A DNA stretch of 64,000 bases from Bacteroides cellulosilyticus DSM 14838 (GTDB lineage: Bacteria; Bacteroidota; Bacteroidia; Bacteroidales; Bacteroidaceae). The notes beneath the pieces were generated by a model. That model was given only the letters and a program-made list of their open reading frames with translations. It had not been told where the DNA came from and ran no database searches. Where the stretch lies: positions 340,926 to 404,925 of the forward strand of contig NZ_EQ973490.1 of NCBI RefSeq assembly GCF_000158035.1, read 5' to 3'. Positions 56,968 through 64,000 of this stretch are shown one piece after another. Each line of letters starts with the position of its first letter. Positions within the stretch are counted from its first letter, which is position 1. A program made the translations under genes and the position numbers.

Positions 56968-56988
56968 GTTGTGCTTCAGGCACAATTA

Positions 56989-57975
56989 TCATCTACTCGG
57001 AAAGAACACTTTATTAGCTCCGGAGGTAAGTTTGCAAGCCTCCGGCTCATTCTCGATGAATGACTGGATATGGCGGATACGCTTTTCTGCCAGAATCTCA
57101 TCCACAGCAATCAGAATTCCCGTTTCTTCCACATCGCCAAAACCATAGTTAATGGCAGTACCGAACATACGCATCGTCGGACTCAAACTCATATAAGCAT
57201 TTACCAACGGCGGAATATTATAGCCTAACTTACGTATCTCGCAATTCAGTATCTTATAGTCCTCCTTAAATGTCTTCTTACAAAACAAAGCAGCCAAATC
57301 GGCCTCTTTAGCTTCCATTTCAAGCGGTTTCATCGGAGTAATCAGATTATCTTTATCCTCAAAGTGCTTCTTCAAGAAATAAAGAATCATGTCGCGTCCC
57401 TGACGATGATAGCTCGGATACATAGTCACTTTACCGAAAAAATACTTCACATTCGGCATAACTACCGTTAACGCACCCAAACCATCCCATAGGTTATCCA
57501 GCGCAAACAAGCCTTTGCTACCGGCACGGGTGGACTGATACTCTACCGTAACAAATGAACGTCCTAACTCAATTGTAGTGGGAAGGTACTCTTTCAGGAA
57601 CTTTTCAGAGAAATTGAACATGTGGGCTGTAGCCAGAATAGGGGCACCCTGTTCATCGAACCGAACGTCCGTACCAAGGATATAACGATAACCACCTAAT
57701 ATTTCTTCTGCTTCAGGGTTCCAGACAATCAGCTGTTTGTAGGGATTATCCATGATATCGTATTCATCGATATCCAGCGGTTGTCCTGTACCTCCACCTG
57801 CTGCACGGAAAGCAATCTCGCGTAAACGCCCGATTTCTTTCATAATATTCGGAGAATCCTGAGCTGTAATGATATAAATCTGATTATGGCTCTTATTCGT
57901 CATACGCAGACGCTTCTCTTCGGTCAGTTCCGCCTTCAGAAGTTCCTTACTAATAGGTTCAATAATCTCTTCCAT
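56989..57975 (-). CDS. glsB: GNAT-type N-acyltransferase, glycine lipid synthesis (GlsB-like)
   Basis: An OlsB/hemolysin-like acyltransferase of 328 residues, cytoplasmic face of the membrane. In Bacteroides the orthologous pair GlsB/GlsA makes glycine lipids: GlsB N-acylates glycine with a 3-hydroxy fatty acid (established knowledge). The GNAT_5-type core shows REIAFRAAGGGTG, VWNPEAEEILGGYRYI, TTIELGRSFVTVEYQ and SRAGSKGLFALDNLWDGLGA-like sequence (STRAGSKGLFALDNLWDG). It starts 37 bases after the O-acyltransferase gene stop, clearly the same operon. The assignment rests on family and gene pairing. Confidence 0.85.
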   Translation of the reverse strand: MEEIIEPISKELLKAELTEEKRLRMTNKSHNQIYIITAQDSPNIMKEIGRLREIAFRAAGGGTGQPLDIDEYDIMDNPYKQLIVWNPEAEEILGGYRYILGTDVRFDEQGAPILATAHMFNFSEKFLKEYLPTTIELGRSFVTVEYQSTRAGSKGLFALDNLWDGLGALTVVMPNVKYFFGKVTMYPSYHRQGRDMILYFLKKHFEDKDNLITPMKPLEMEAKEADLAALFCKKTFKEDYKILNCEIRKLGYNIPPLVNAYMSLSPTMRMFGTAINYGFGDVEETGILIAVDEILAEKRIRHIQSFIENEPEACKLTSGANKVFFPSR

Positions 57976-58012
57976 ATTTTTTTGTTAGTAGTTCTCTTAT
58001 TAAAACTAAGTT

Positions 58013-58831
58013 CTATAATTTATAAACGATATCTTTTACGTAAGCCGCCCACTCGGCAGGAGTTTTTGATTTATCAAAAGTCTGCCAGGAAATAGGTTTC
58101 CCGATGGTAACAGTAAACGTTTTATGACGGTTCTTCAACATCTCGTCGGCAAGGTAGAGCATGGCTATGTTAATTTTGATGCCCAAAAATTTGCAGACGT
58201 TAGCCAAATTATAAAAAAAGTTCGAATTCCGGCCTTCAAAATGAATGGGGACAACGTCGCGTTGTGCCTGCACACTCTTTACGATAAAGGTCTTCTTCCA
58301 ATCCAGATCACGGATCACTCCATTCTGACGTCGGGAGCACAATCCGGCAGGGAACATAATCAACTGATCATTCGATGCAAAGCCCGCTTCCACCATTCTC
58401 GGAAAATCTTTTGCCTGTTTTCCTGTCTTATTAATAGGTATACAAAGAGGAGCTAATCCTTGCAGATTCATCAGCAGGTCATTCACCATATACTTCACCT
58501 TACCTTTATAGAAACTACCCAACACATATCCCAAAGCCACACCATCCTGGCCTCCCAACGGATGATTAGAGACAAAGGTATACAATCCTTCAGTCGGTAG
58601 ATTCTCTTCTCCCTTCACTACAATATTGGCATCCAGAAATTCCAGGCAGGCTTTTAAGAAGTCTACACCTACCTTATCCTTCGACTCGCGCAGGAAAACA
58701 TTCAGTTCTTCCTGATGAACGATTCTTTTCAGATAAGAAACCACGAATTTGGGGATATACTTATAGTACTTCGGAGCCTTTTCCCGGAGCACTTTATCAA
58801 TATCAATCAAAAATAAAGAGTCGTCAGCCAT
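58013..58831 (-). CDS. glsA: PlsC-type O-acyltransferase, glycine lipid synthesis (GlsA-like)
   Basis: A 272-residue lysophospholipid-acyltransferase-family protein expected to O-acylate the N-acylglycine made by GlsB (established for Bacteroides glycine lipids). The acyltransferase box reads SNHPLGGQDG (His 90, Asp 96), an HX5D spacing rather than the textbook HX4D, and is seen in this hemolysin-type branch; later boxes are FPAGLCSRR (160-168) and VPIHFEG. The start at 58831 (MADDSLFLIDIDKVL) is chosen because the -7 box at 58856-58863 overlaps the longer in-frame ATG at 58858. First gene of a two-gene operon with glsB. Confidence 0.85.
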   Translation of the reverse strand: MADDSLFLIDIDKVLREKAPKYYKYIPKFVVSYLKRIVHQEELNVFLRESKDKVGVDFLKACLEFLDANIVVKGEENLPTEGLYTFVSNHPLGGQDGVALGYVLGSFYKGKVKYMVNDLLMNLQGLAPLCIPINKTGKQAKDFPRMVEAGFASNDQLIMFPAGLCSRRQNGVIRDLDWKKTFIVKSVQAQRDVVPIHFEGRNSNFFYNLANVCKFLGIKINIAMLYLADEMLKNRHKTFTVTIGKPISWQTFDKSKTPAEWAAYVKDIVYKL

Positions 58832-58855
58832 TCTTTTTAAGATGAAATGATTGCG

Positions 58856-58863
58856 CAAAATTA
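58856..58863 (-). promoter_or_regulatory. -7 promoter element for glsA-glsB
   Basis: Minus strand TAATTTTG matches TAnnTTTG and lies 24 bases before the start at 58831. It overlaps the alternative ATG at 58858, so that ATG would lie outside the transcript. Confidence 0.55.
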
Positions 58864-58931
58864 ACTCATCTTTTTAATTATACGCAATAAAATTGGTGAA
58901 AACTGCACCCAAAAACAAACAAAAGGCACCC

Positions 58932-58955
58932 AAAAACTATCAATTGATAGTTTTT
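58932..58955. promoter_or_regulatory. perfect 24-bp palindrome upstream of the first sigma gene
   Basis: AAAAACTATCAA followed by its exact reverse complement. It is centred about 119 bases before the start at 59063. The same core palindrome recurs upstream of the second sigma gene. A C-rich GCACCC-AAAAAC word occurs twice just before it, 21 bases apart. Candidate operator shared by the two sigma genes. Confidence 0.65.
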
Positions 58956-59003
58956 GCCCCAAAGATTGCTCAAAATGCGTCCGTCAGAGTTAGGGAACTT
59001 TCG

Positions 59004-59011
59004 TAAAATTG
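59004..59011 (+). promoter_or_regulatory. -7-like element of the first sigma gene
   Basis: TAAAATTG differs from TAnnTTTG by one base. It lies in a block AACTTTCGTAAAATTGCA (58996-59013) identical before both sigma genes, about 50 bases upstream of the start. Confidence 0.5.
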
Positions 59012-59062
59012 CAACATCAAAAGTCAAACAAACGAATAATTATAATAAAAAAGGAGAACGAT

Positions 59063-59566
59063 ATGAACAGTATTACATTTCAAAAGGATTTGCTCGGAGT
59101 ACAAGACGATTTATTACGTTTTGCATATAAACTAACCTCCGACCGTGAAGAAGCTAACGACTTACTCCAGGAAACCTCTCTAAAGGCATTAGATAATGAA
59201 GATAAATACATGCCCGACACTAACTTTAAAGGATGGATGTACACCATCATGCGCAATATCTTTATAAACAACTATCGGAAGCTGGTTCGCGACCAGACCT
59301 TCGTAGATCAGACTGATAATCTTTATCACCTCAATCTGCCTCAGGAGTCCGGATTTCAAAGTACCGAAAGCGCCTATGACTTGAAAGAAATGCACCGTGT
59401 TGTAAATGCACTGCCACGCGAATATAAGATTCCATTTTCTATGCATGTATCCGGTTTCAAATACCGCGAAATTGCAGAAAAGCTGGGATTACCCTTAGGA
59501 ACAGTAAAGAGCCGTATATTCTTTACACGCCAGAAGTTGCAACAGGAACTGAAAGACTTCAGATAA
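59063..59566 (+). CDS. ECF-like sigma-70 family factor, copy 1
   Basis: Alternative RNA polymerase sigma factor of 167 residues. Region 2 is clear (LLRFAYKLTSDREEANDLLQ, then KGWMYTIMRNIFINNYRK for -10 recognition and melting). Region 4 ends the protein (LPREYKIPFSMHVSGF, then the HTH YREIAEKLGLPLGTVKSR). AAGGAG at 59051-59056, six bases before the ATG at 59063, decides the start against the longer frame from 59009; a strong Shine-Dalgarno is unusual in Bacteroides. No anti-sigma gene is adjacent. A close paralogue follows, with a duplicated control region. Regulon unknown. Confidence 0.9.
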   Translation: MNSITFQKDLLGVQDDLLRFAYKLTSDREEANDLLQETSLKALDNEDKYMPDTNFKGWMYTIMRNIFINNYRKLVRDQTFVDQTDNLYHLNLPQESGFQSTESAYDLKEMHRVVNALPREYKIPFSMHVSGFKYREIAEKLGLPLGTVKSRIFFTRQKLQQELKDFR

Positions 59567-59686
59567 TCTGTGTTGCAGGATAAAAACAGTTATTACCCTA
59601 TACAACCTAAACCGATAACGTTCAGATATGAAAAAGTGTTCATGAAGAGGTCAGAGACTACTTGCATGAGCACTTTCCGACCACCC

Positions 59687-59732
59687 GAAAACTATCAAAA
59701 CACCACCTGAAAACTATCAATTGATAGTTTTC
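59687..59732. promoter_or_regulatory. repeated half-site and 24-bp palindrome upstream of the second sigma gene
   Basis: GAAAACTATCAA occurs at 59687-59698 and again at 59709-59720, exactly 22 bases apart, each preceded by ACCACC (59680, 59702). The second copy is joined to its exact reverse complement (59721-59732), giving a perfect 24-bp palindrome whose 22-base core equals that before the first sigma gene. So three half-sites in total. Confidence 0.65.
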
Positions 59733-59780
59733 CCCCCAAATATTGCCTGAAATCCGTCTATCAGAATAAGATAACTTTCG

Positions 59781-59788
59781 TAAAATTG
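59781..59788 (+). promoter_or_regulatory. -7-like element of the second sigma gene
   Basis: TAAAATTG within the block AACTTTCGTAAAATTGCA, identical to that upstream of the first sigma gene, about 46 bases before the start at 59835. Confidence 0.5.
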
Positions 59789-59834
59789 CAAAGTCAAAAG
59801 GCAAAACAATAACTATTGAAAAGGAGAAATGATT

Positions 59835-60341
59835 ATGAACAACAGTATTACATTCCAGAAAGAATTGATCGGGGTACAAGACGATTTATTACGCTTCGCA
59901 TACAAATTAACCTCAGACCACGAAGAAGCAAATGACCTACTCCAGGAAACCTCTCTAAAGGCGTTAGATAACGAAGATAAATATGCACCTGATACTAATT
60001 TCAAAGGATGGATGTATACCATCATGCGCAATATCTTTATCAACAACTACCGCAAGGTGGTTCGCGACCAGACTTTCGTAGATCAGACAGAAAATCTCTA
60101 TCATCTCAACTTACCGCAGGAATCCGGCTTTGAATGCACGGAAAGCGCATACGACTTGAAAGAGATGCATCGTATAGTAAATGCATTACCCCGTGAATAT
60201 AAAATTCCATTCTCCATGCATGTATCCGGTTTCAAATACCGCGAAATTGCAGAGAAACTGGGATTACCACTCGGAACAGTGAAAAGCCGTATCTTCTTCA
60301 CCCGACAGAAGTTACAACAAGAACTGAAGGATTTTGTTTAG
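59835..60341 (+). CDS. ECF-like sigma-70 family factor, copy 2
   Basis: Tandem paralogue of the preceding sigma factor, 168 residues, with nearly the same regions 2 and 4; scattered changes are conservative (for example DHEEAND for DREEAND, YAPDTNF for YMPDTNF, YRKVVRD for YRKLVRD, HRIVNAL for HRVVNAL). Region 4 from LPREYKIPFSMHVSG to LQQELKDF is essentially identical, so both probably read the same -35 elements. The start at 59835 is preferred because AAGGAG (59821-59826) is eight bases upstream; the ATG at 59829 would leave only two. Terminated by the hairpin at 60408. Confidence 0.9.
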   Translation: MNNSITFQKELIGVQDDLLRFAYKLTSDHEEANDLLQETSLKALDNEDKYAPDTNFKGWMYTIMRNIFINNYRKVVRDQTFVDQTENLYHLNLPQESGFECTESAYDLKEMHRIVNALPREYKIPFSMHVSGFKYREIAEKLGLPLGTVKSRIFFTRQKLQQELKDFV

Positions 60342-60407
60342 GAGATTTAAAAAAAATCTGCAAAACCGATATATAGTATAAATTTTTAGTTGTGTTAGAG
60401 AGAATAG

Positions 60408-60445
60408 GGGCAGATTTGGAATTACTTCCAGTCTGCCCTTTTCAT
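60408..60445 (+). terminator. rho-independent terminator after the second sigma gene
   Basis: GGGCAGA (60408-60414) pairs with TCTGCCC (60432-60438); an inner GGAA/TTCC stem extends it. The tail is TTTTCATTCT. Confidence 0.75.
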
Positions 60446-60502
60446 TCTCTAAAATTAATCCGGACGAATTTCACAACCCACACGAATCATCTATTGTTAA
60501 CT

Positions 60503-62140
60503 TTATATTTTCTCATTTAAATTCAGATTTCCCTCTACAATATCTAAATCCTGCTGATATCCATGCAATTCCTTTCTTAATCTATCGGCATGTTCTTTAT
60601 ATGCTGTATCATTATAGACATTTTTCATTTCATGAGGATCAGTCAGCAAGTCATATAATTCAAAGTATTCGATATCCGCTCCCTCATCTTTACCTTTTCC
60701 TTCACCATAAAAATGAATCAGTTTATAACGGCCGTCAAAAACACCATCATGGCGACGAACCATGTGAATAGCAGGATAATCATAATAATGATAGTAGAGA
60801 TTCTCGCGCCATTCCTGCGGTTTATCTCCGGAGAATAAAGGTACTAAAGATCTTCCGTCCATCTTTACCGGTGATTCAACCCCTGCCAAAGCCAAATAAG
60901 TAGGTGCATAATCTATGTTCTGAACCAACTCATTACATACTGAACCAGCTTTTATCATTTTAGGATACATAATCAAAAGAGGCGTTCTGAATGACTCCTC
61001 ATACATAAAGCGTTTATCAAACCAACCATGCTCTCCCATATAGAAACCTTGATCAGAAGTATATACGATAATTGTATTGTCCATCAATTTATTCTCTTCC
61101 AGATAGTCCAATAAACGTCCGATCTGATCATCTACAGATTTTATAGTACGCATATAATCCTTTATGTAACGCTGATATTTCCACTTAGCTAATTCTTTTG
61201 CAGAAAGATTCGCTTCCAACATCGCTTTATTACGGGGGCCATATGCTGCATCCCATGCCTGTAATTGTTTAGGGGTCATACGAGCACGCGCTTTCTCCCA
61301 ATCAGCTTTTGACCATTCCAGATGGGGAGGTAAATTATCATTTAATTCATTAACCTTCAAATCATACCCCATAGTCATATCATGCATGATAGACATTTGC
61401 TGTGATTTAGCCGCCGGTCCTCTGCTAGTGTAATCATCAAAAAAGTTATCCGGATAAGGAAATTCTGAATCTTCATACAAATCATAATATTTAGATTCTG
61501 GCATAAAGTTACGATGTGGCGCCTTATGATGAACCAATAAACAGAAAGGCTTCTTCTTATCCCTTTTGTCTAACCAATTTATAGCATAATCTGTAGTTAA
61601 TGTCGTTGCATAACCTTCTTCTCTCACATATTCCCCATTAGTTTCTTTTGTCGCAAATTCCGGATTGTAATAATCCCCCTGATTCTTCAGAATTTTATAA
61701 TAATCAAAGCCTTTGGGCTCTACTTGCAAATGCCATTTTCCCACAATAGCCGTTTGATACCCAGCTTGCTGCAATAGTTCCGGAAAGACTGTGTTATCTG
61801 GTTTGAATCCATTCGTTAATATCTCCTGACCATGCTTATGACTATACAACCCTGTCAAGAGCGTAGCCCGACTTGGAGCAGAAATAGAGTTTTCCACATA
61901 AGCACGCTGAAAAATCATTCCTTTTTGTGCGATTCGATCGATATTGGGAGTTGGTGCTATCTTTGAGATAGCACCTCCATAAGCACTGAGAGCCTGAAAG
62001 GCATGGTCATCTGTCATTATATGAATAATGTTAGGTCGTTCACTCTGAACCGCCTTTTCATTACCTGTGCAGGAAGCAAAGAGTGCACACAGCATACTCC
62101 CTGTTGCAACTGATAAGTTATTTAAGCTACTGTTCTTCAT
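60503..62140 (-). CDS. serine-type S1 family sulfatase (lipoprotein)
   Basis: Removes sulfate esters from glycans; a 545-residue alkaline-phosphatase-fold S1 sulfatase. The signal ends in a lipobox (LCALFASC, Cys 24). The catalytic motif is SAPSR at 87-91 within SISAPSRATLLTGLYSHKHG: the residue to be oxidised to formylglycine is Ser, so maturation would need the radical-SAM enzyme anSME, not the Cys-directed enzyme. Metal ligands are Asp 44 and 45 in IMTDDH and the late motif VYTSDQGFYMGEHGWFDKR. It follows SusD by 12 bases in a third locus. Candidate substrates are sulfated host or algal glycans; the subfamily is not resolved. Confidence 0.92.
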   Translation of the reverse strand: MKNSSLNNLSVATGSMLCALFASCTGNEKAVQSERPNIIHIMTDDHAFQALSAYGGAISKIAPTPNIDRIAQKGMIFQRAYVENSISAPSRATLLTGLYSHKHGQEILTNGFKPDNTVFPELLQQAGYQTAIVGKWHLQVEPKGFDYYKILKNQGDYYNPEFATKETNGEYVREEGYATTLTTDYAINWLDKRDKKKPFCLLVHHKAPHRNFMPESKYYDLYEDSEFPYPDNFFDDYTSRGPAAKSQQMSIMHDMTMGYDLKVNELNDNLPPHLEWSKADWEKARARMTPKQLQAWDAAYGPRNKAMLEANLSAKELAKWKYQRYIKDYMRTIKSVDDQIGRLLDYLEENKLMDNTIIVYTSDQGFYMGEHGWFDKRFMYEESFRTPLLIMYPKMIKAGSVCNELVQNIDYAPTYLALAGVESPVKMDGRSLVPLFSGDKPQEWRENLYYHYYDYPAIHMVRRHDGVFDGRYKLIHFYGEGKGKDEGADIEYFELYDLLTDPHEMKNVYNDTAYKEHADRLRKELHGYQQDLDIVEGNLNLNEKI

Positions 62141-62152
62141 CTTTTATATTTC

Positions 62153-63718
62153 TTATTTATATGCCTCATTTTGTTCTATTACACCCTTGGAATCAATCAC
62201 CATTTGCGGATCTATCGGAAATACGGCACGTCGTGGGTCTTCGTTATACTTGGATAAACTATATGCAGACAAACCTCTTTTCCCATACTCTACAAATTTG
62301 CCCATACGCACCAAATCCATGTGGCGAACACCTTCCCCATACAATTCATGTCCTCTTTCCTCTAAGATAGCTTCCCGGAAAGCTTCCGGAGAAGCGACTT
62401 TTTCCCCTCCGTTTATTTCTTCAATATTAGACAAACCGGCCCTGCTTCTTATTAAATTAACAAGATGTATAGCCAGATCTGTTACCCCTTCCGTCTCATT
62501 TATAGCTTCAGCATATCCTAAAATTGCTTCGGCATATCTGAATATCGGAATATCATTTTTAGCAAAATTTCCCTGCGTGGTAGGATCTTGATCATATTTA
62601 AAGGGCAAAGCTCCATTTTCCAGATTCTTATCTCCTCGTTTGACCTTTTTCCCCTTATTATTTACATACTCGGCAACAATCGTATTCAACCGTTTGTCCC
62701 CTTTTTCATACGTATCATAAAAAGCCCATCTCATTCTATGGGAATTACTACCCTTTGCAGCAGTAGAAATATGGGGATAATCTCCTGGCATTGCAGCACA
62801 ATACCATTGATTAGGACTATAGTCTTTAGTACCATCACACGGAATAGCAAGGATTAACTCACTGTTTCTTTGATTATCAATACTAAATATTTTAGAATAG
62901 TCTTTCATCAGTTCATAAGTAGAACCACCTCCTTCTTTTCCCATCTCATAGACAGACTTTGCTACCACTTTAGCCTTCACAAAATCTTTCTGCATCAGAT
63001 GTACCCTTAAAAGTATCATAGAAGCAGCCCCTTTAGTCAAACGTCCCCAAGTGTCTTGTGTTTCCGGCAAAAAAGGAATGGCTTCAGTCAAATTCTCTTC
63101 TAGATATGCCAGAAAATCTTCAGAAGAAGGACGCGCTATCCATTCTCCTTCCAGAGGATGTTCATCCCAATATAATAATTGTTCGTCCGAAGGATAAGGA
63201 AGAGGACCAAACATATCATACAAAATCATACCTGCCCAACCAATAATAGCTTTTGCTTCAGCAGCATACTTTTCTTTATTATTTACTGTAGTCTGCATAA
63301 TTCTCAATGCTGCCATTCTGGCTTTAGATATATAAGTAAGCCTGGGCAGGAATTTCTGATAGAGAGGGGTTACAAGATTGGCACTTGCAACTAAATCCCA
63401 ATCATGGGTGTTACATACTATTGAAGGAGCTGTTACATTTGTTTTTTCAGAAGTCAATATGTCCGTAGTATTTTCTGTCAAGGCAAAATATCCTCCATCC
63501 AGTGTAGCATAAAATCCTGCAACGCTTACATCCCCTTGAGAAGATCCAAACGGTTTATACAAAGAATAAACATAAAGCCTTAAATCATCTTCGTTCTTCA
63601 AAAAATCTTCCATAGAAACCCTTGTTGAATCTTCACGTACCAAATCAAGACAGGAAGAGTTCAACATCCCACACAAAAGGATCAAACATAAGTTATATAT
63701 ATTTTTTTTCATATTCAT
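62153..63718 (-). CDS. SusD/RagB-family surface glycan-binding lipoprotein
   Basis: Partner of the SusC at the right edge, 521 residues. The signal MNMKKNIYNLCLILLCGMLNSSC has lipid Cys 23, then LDLVREDSTRVSMEDFLKNE, typical of SusD. Further family words are EAKAIIGWAGMILYDMFGPLPYPSDEQ, IFRYAEAILGYAEAINET and AILEERGHELYGEGVRHMDLVRMGK. It lies 6 bases after SusC and 12 before the sulfatase, so susC-susD-sulfatase form one transcript. Confidence 0.94.
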   Translation of the reverse strand: MNMKKNIYNLCLILLCGMLNSSCLDLVREDSTRVSMEDFLKNEDDLRLYVYSLYKPFGSSQGDVSVAGFYATLDGGYFALTENTTDILTSEKTNVTAPSIVCNTHDWDLVASANLVTPLYQKFLPRLTYISKARMAALRIMQTTVNNKEKYAAEAKAIIGWAGMILYDMFGPLPYPSDEQLLYWDEHPLEGEWIARPSSEDFLAYLEENLTEAIPFLPETQDTWGRLTKGAASMILLRVHLMQKDFVKAKVVAKSVYEMGKEGGGSTYELMKDYSKIFSIDNQRNSELILAIPCDGTKDYSPNQWYCAAMPGDYPHISTAAKGSNSHRMRWAFYDTYEKGDKRLNTIVAEYVNNKGKKVKRGDKNLENGALPFKYDQDPTTQGNFAKNDIPIFRYAEAILGYAEAINETEGVTDLAIHLVNLIRSRAGLSNIEEINGGEKVASPEAFREAILEERGHELYGEGVRHMDLVRMGKFVEYGKRGLSAYSLSKYNEDPRRAVFPIDPQMVIDSKGVIEQNEAYK

Positions 63719-63724
63719 ATCAAA

Positions 63725-64000
63725 TTAAAAGGTAATATCTATTCCAAAAGTATAGGTACGAGAATTAGGATAAGCTGCTTGAGAATCAGTTTCAGGATCT
63801 GAACCGGAATAAGGAGTTATCACAAATAAGTTGCGTGCAGCAGCATATACTCTCAATGAAGAAAAATATTTATTTGATTTCTTTGTTTTGAATGTATAGC
63901 CTAATGAAACATTGTCGCAACGCAAAAACCAGGCCTTTTCAAGATAATATCCATTTCTCTGCGCTGCCGTACTTTCTACATGTGCAAAAATAGAAGGTAT
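63725..64000 (-). CDS. SusC/RagA-family TonB-dependent transporter (C-terminal end only)
   Basis: Only the last 91 codons lie in the window. They read through the right edge (EKAWFLRCDNVSLGYTF, LRVYAAARNLFVITPYSG, ending TYTFGIDITF with the terminal aromatic residue), the characteristic last strands of SusC barrels. The reading frame continues upstream beyond 64000. It heads the locus with SusD and the sulfatase. Confidence 0.93.
   Translation of the reverse strand: MPSIFAHVESTAAQRNGYYLEKAWFLRCDNVSLGYTFKTKKSNKYFSSLRVYAAARNLFVITPYSGSDPETDSQAAYPNSRTYTFGIDITF

Noticed and set aside
59567-59680. Small gene or RNA between the two sigma genes
   Set aside because: No open frame with a start signal, no hairpin with T-tail and no tRNA-like fold could be seen.

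Overview
The window is chromosomal DNA from a gut Bacteroides (Bacteroidota). Evidence for this: at least a dozen promoters carry the Bacteroides -7 box TAnnTTTG; there are three SusC/SusD pairs, two hybrid two-component regulators (HTCS), a Bacteroidota-type HU-like protein, tandem outer-membrane beta-barrel proteins, and an adjacent acyltransferase pair matching the Bacteroides glycine-lipid genes glsA/glsB. I cannot name the species from sequence alone. I saw no tRNA, rRNA, CRISPR array, prophage or complete insertion sequence.

Layout. 1-1252: 5' part of a secreted GH127-type beta-L-arabinofuranosidase (minus strand). 1538-7000: HU-like protein, a frameshifted remnant of a DUF4143 ATPase, prfB, and a divergent M16 lipoprotein peptidase. 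7.0-26.2 kb: a plant-polysaccharide locus, probably pectic: GH28 and GH95 on plus, SusC-SusD-GH3 on minus, an HTCS on plus and a GH43 lipoprotein on minus. 26.4-31 kb: acyl-CoA ligase, two outer-membrane beta-barrel paralogues and an ArgE-type M20 deacylase. 31.2-50.9 kb: a second polysaccharide locus: HTCS, then GH28 / secreted TIM-barrel isomerase-like protein / GH28 / large GH63-like (alpha/alpha)6 protein / SusC / SusD / SusE-like, then after a hairpin a GH13 amylase-like enzyme. 51.3-55.4 kb: a minus-strand operon dut / TPR lipoprotein / DUF4292 lipoprotein / EnvC-like protein, with ATGA overlaps. 55.6-58.9 kb: dgt, then glsB and glsA on minus. 59.0-60.4 kb: two tandem paralogous sigma-70/ECF-like genes with duplicated control regions. 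60.5-64.0 kb: start of a third polysaccharide locus on minus (SusC, cut by the window; SusD; a serine-type sulfatase).

How the genes work together. In each polysaccharide locus SusC/SusD capture and import oligosaccharides, the signal-peptide-bearing hydrolases cut them at the surface or in the periplasm, and the HTCS senses a product in the periplasm and binds DNA. Locus 2 is unusual because it combines two GH28 proteins lacking canonical GH28 residues with a GH63-like and a GH13 enzyme, which suggests a substrate with both uronic-acid and alpha-glucosidic linkages (inference).

The most unexpected non-coding signals are two arrays of degenerate repeats with an exact 22-bp period, at 11163-11382 and 50948-51101. 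Both lie between convergent genes at the end of a polysaccharide locus. Two further cases of two-helical-turn spacing are a 21-bp direct repeat upstream of the GH127 promoter and 22-bp-spaced half-sites upstream of the second sigma gene.
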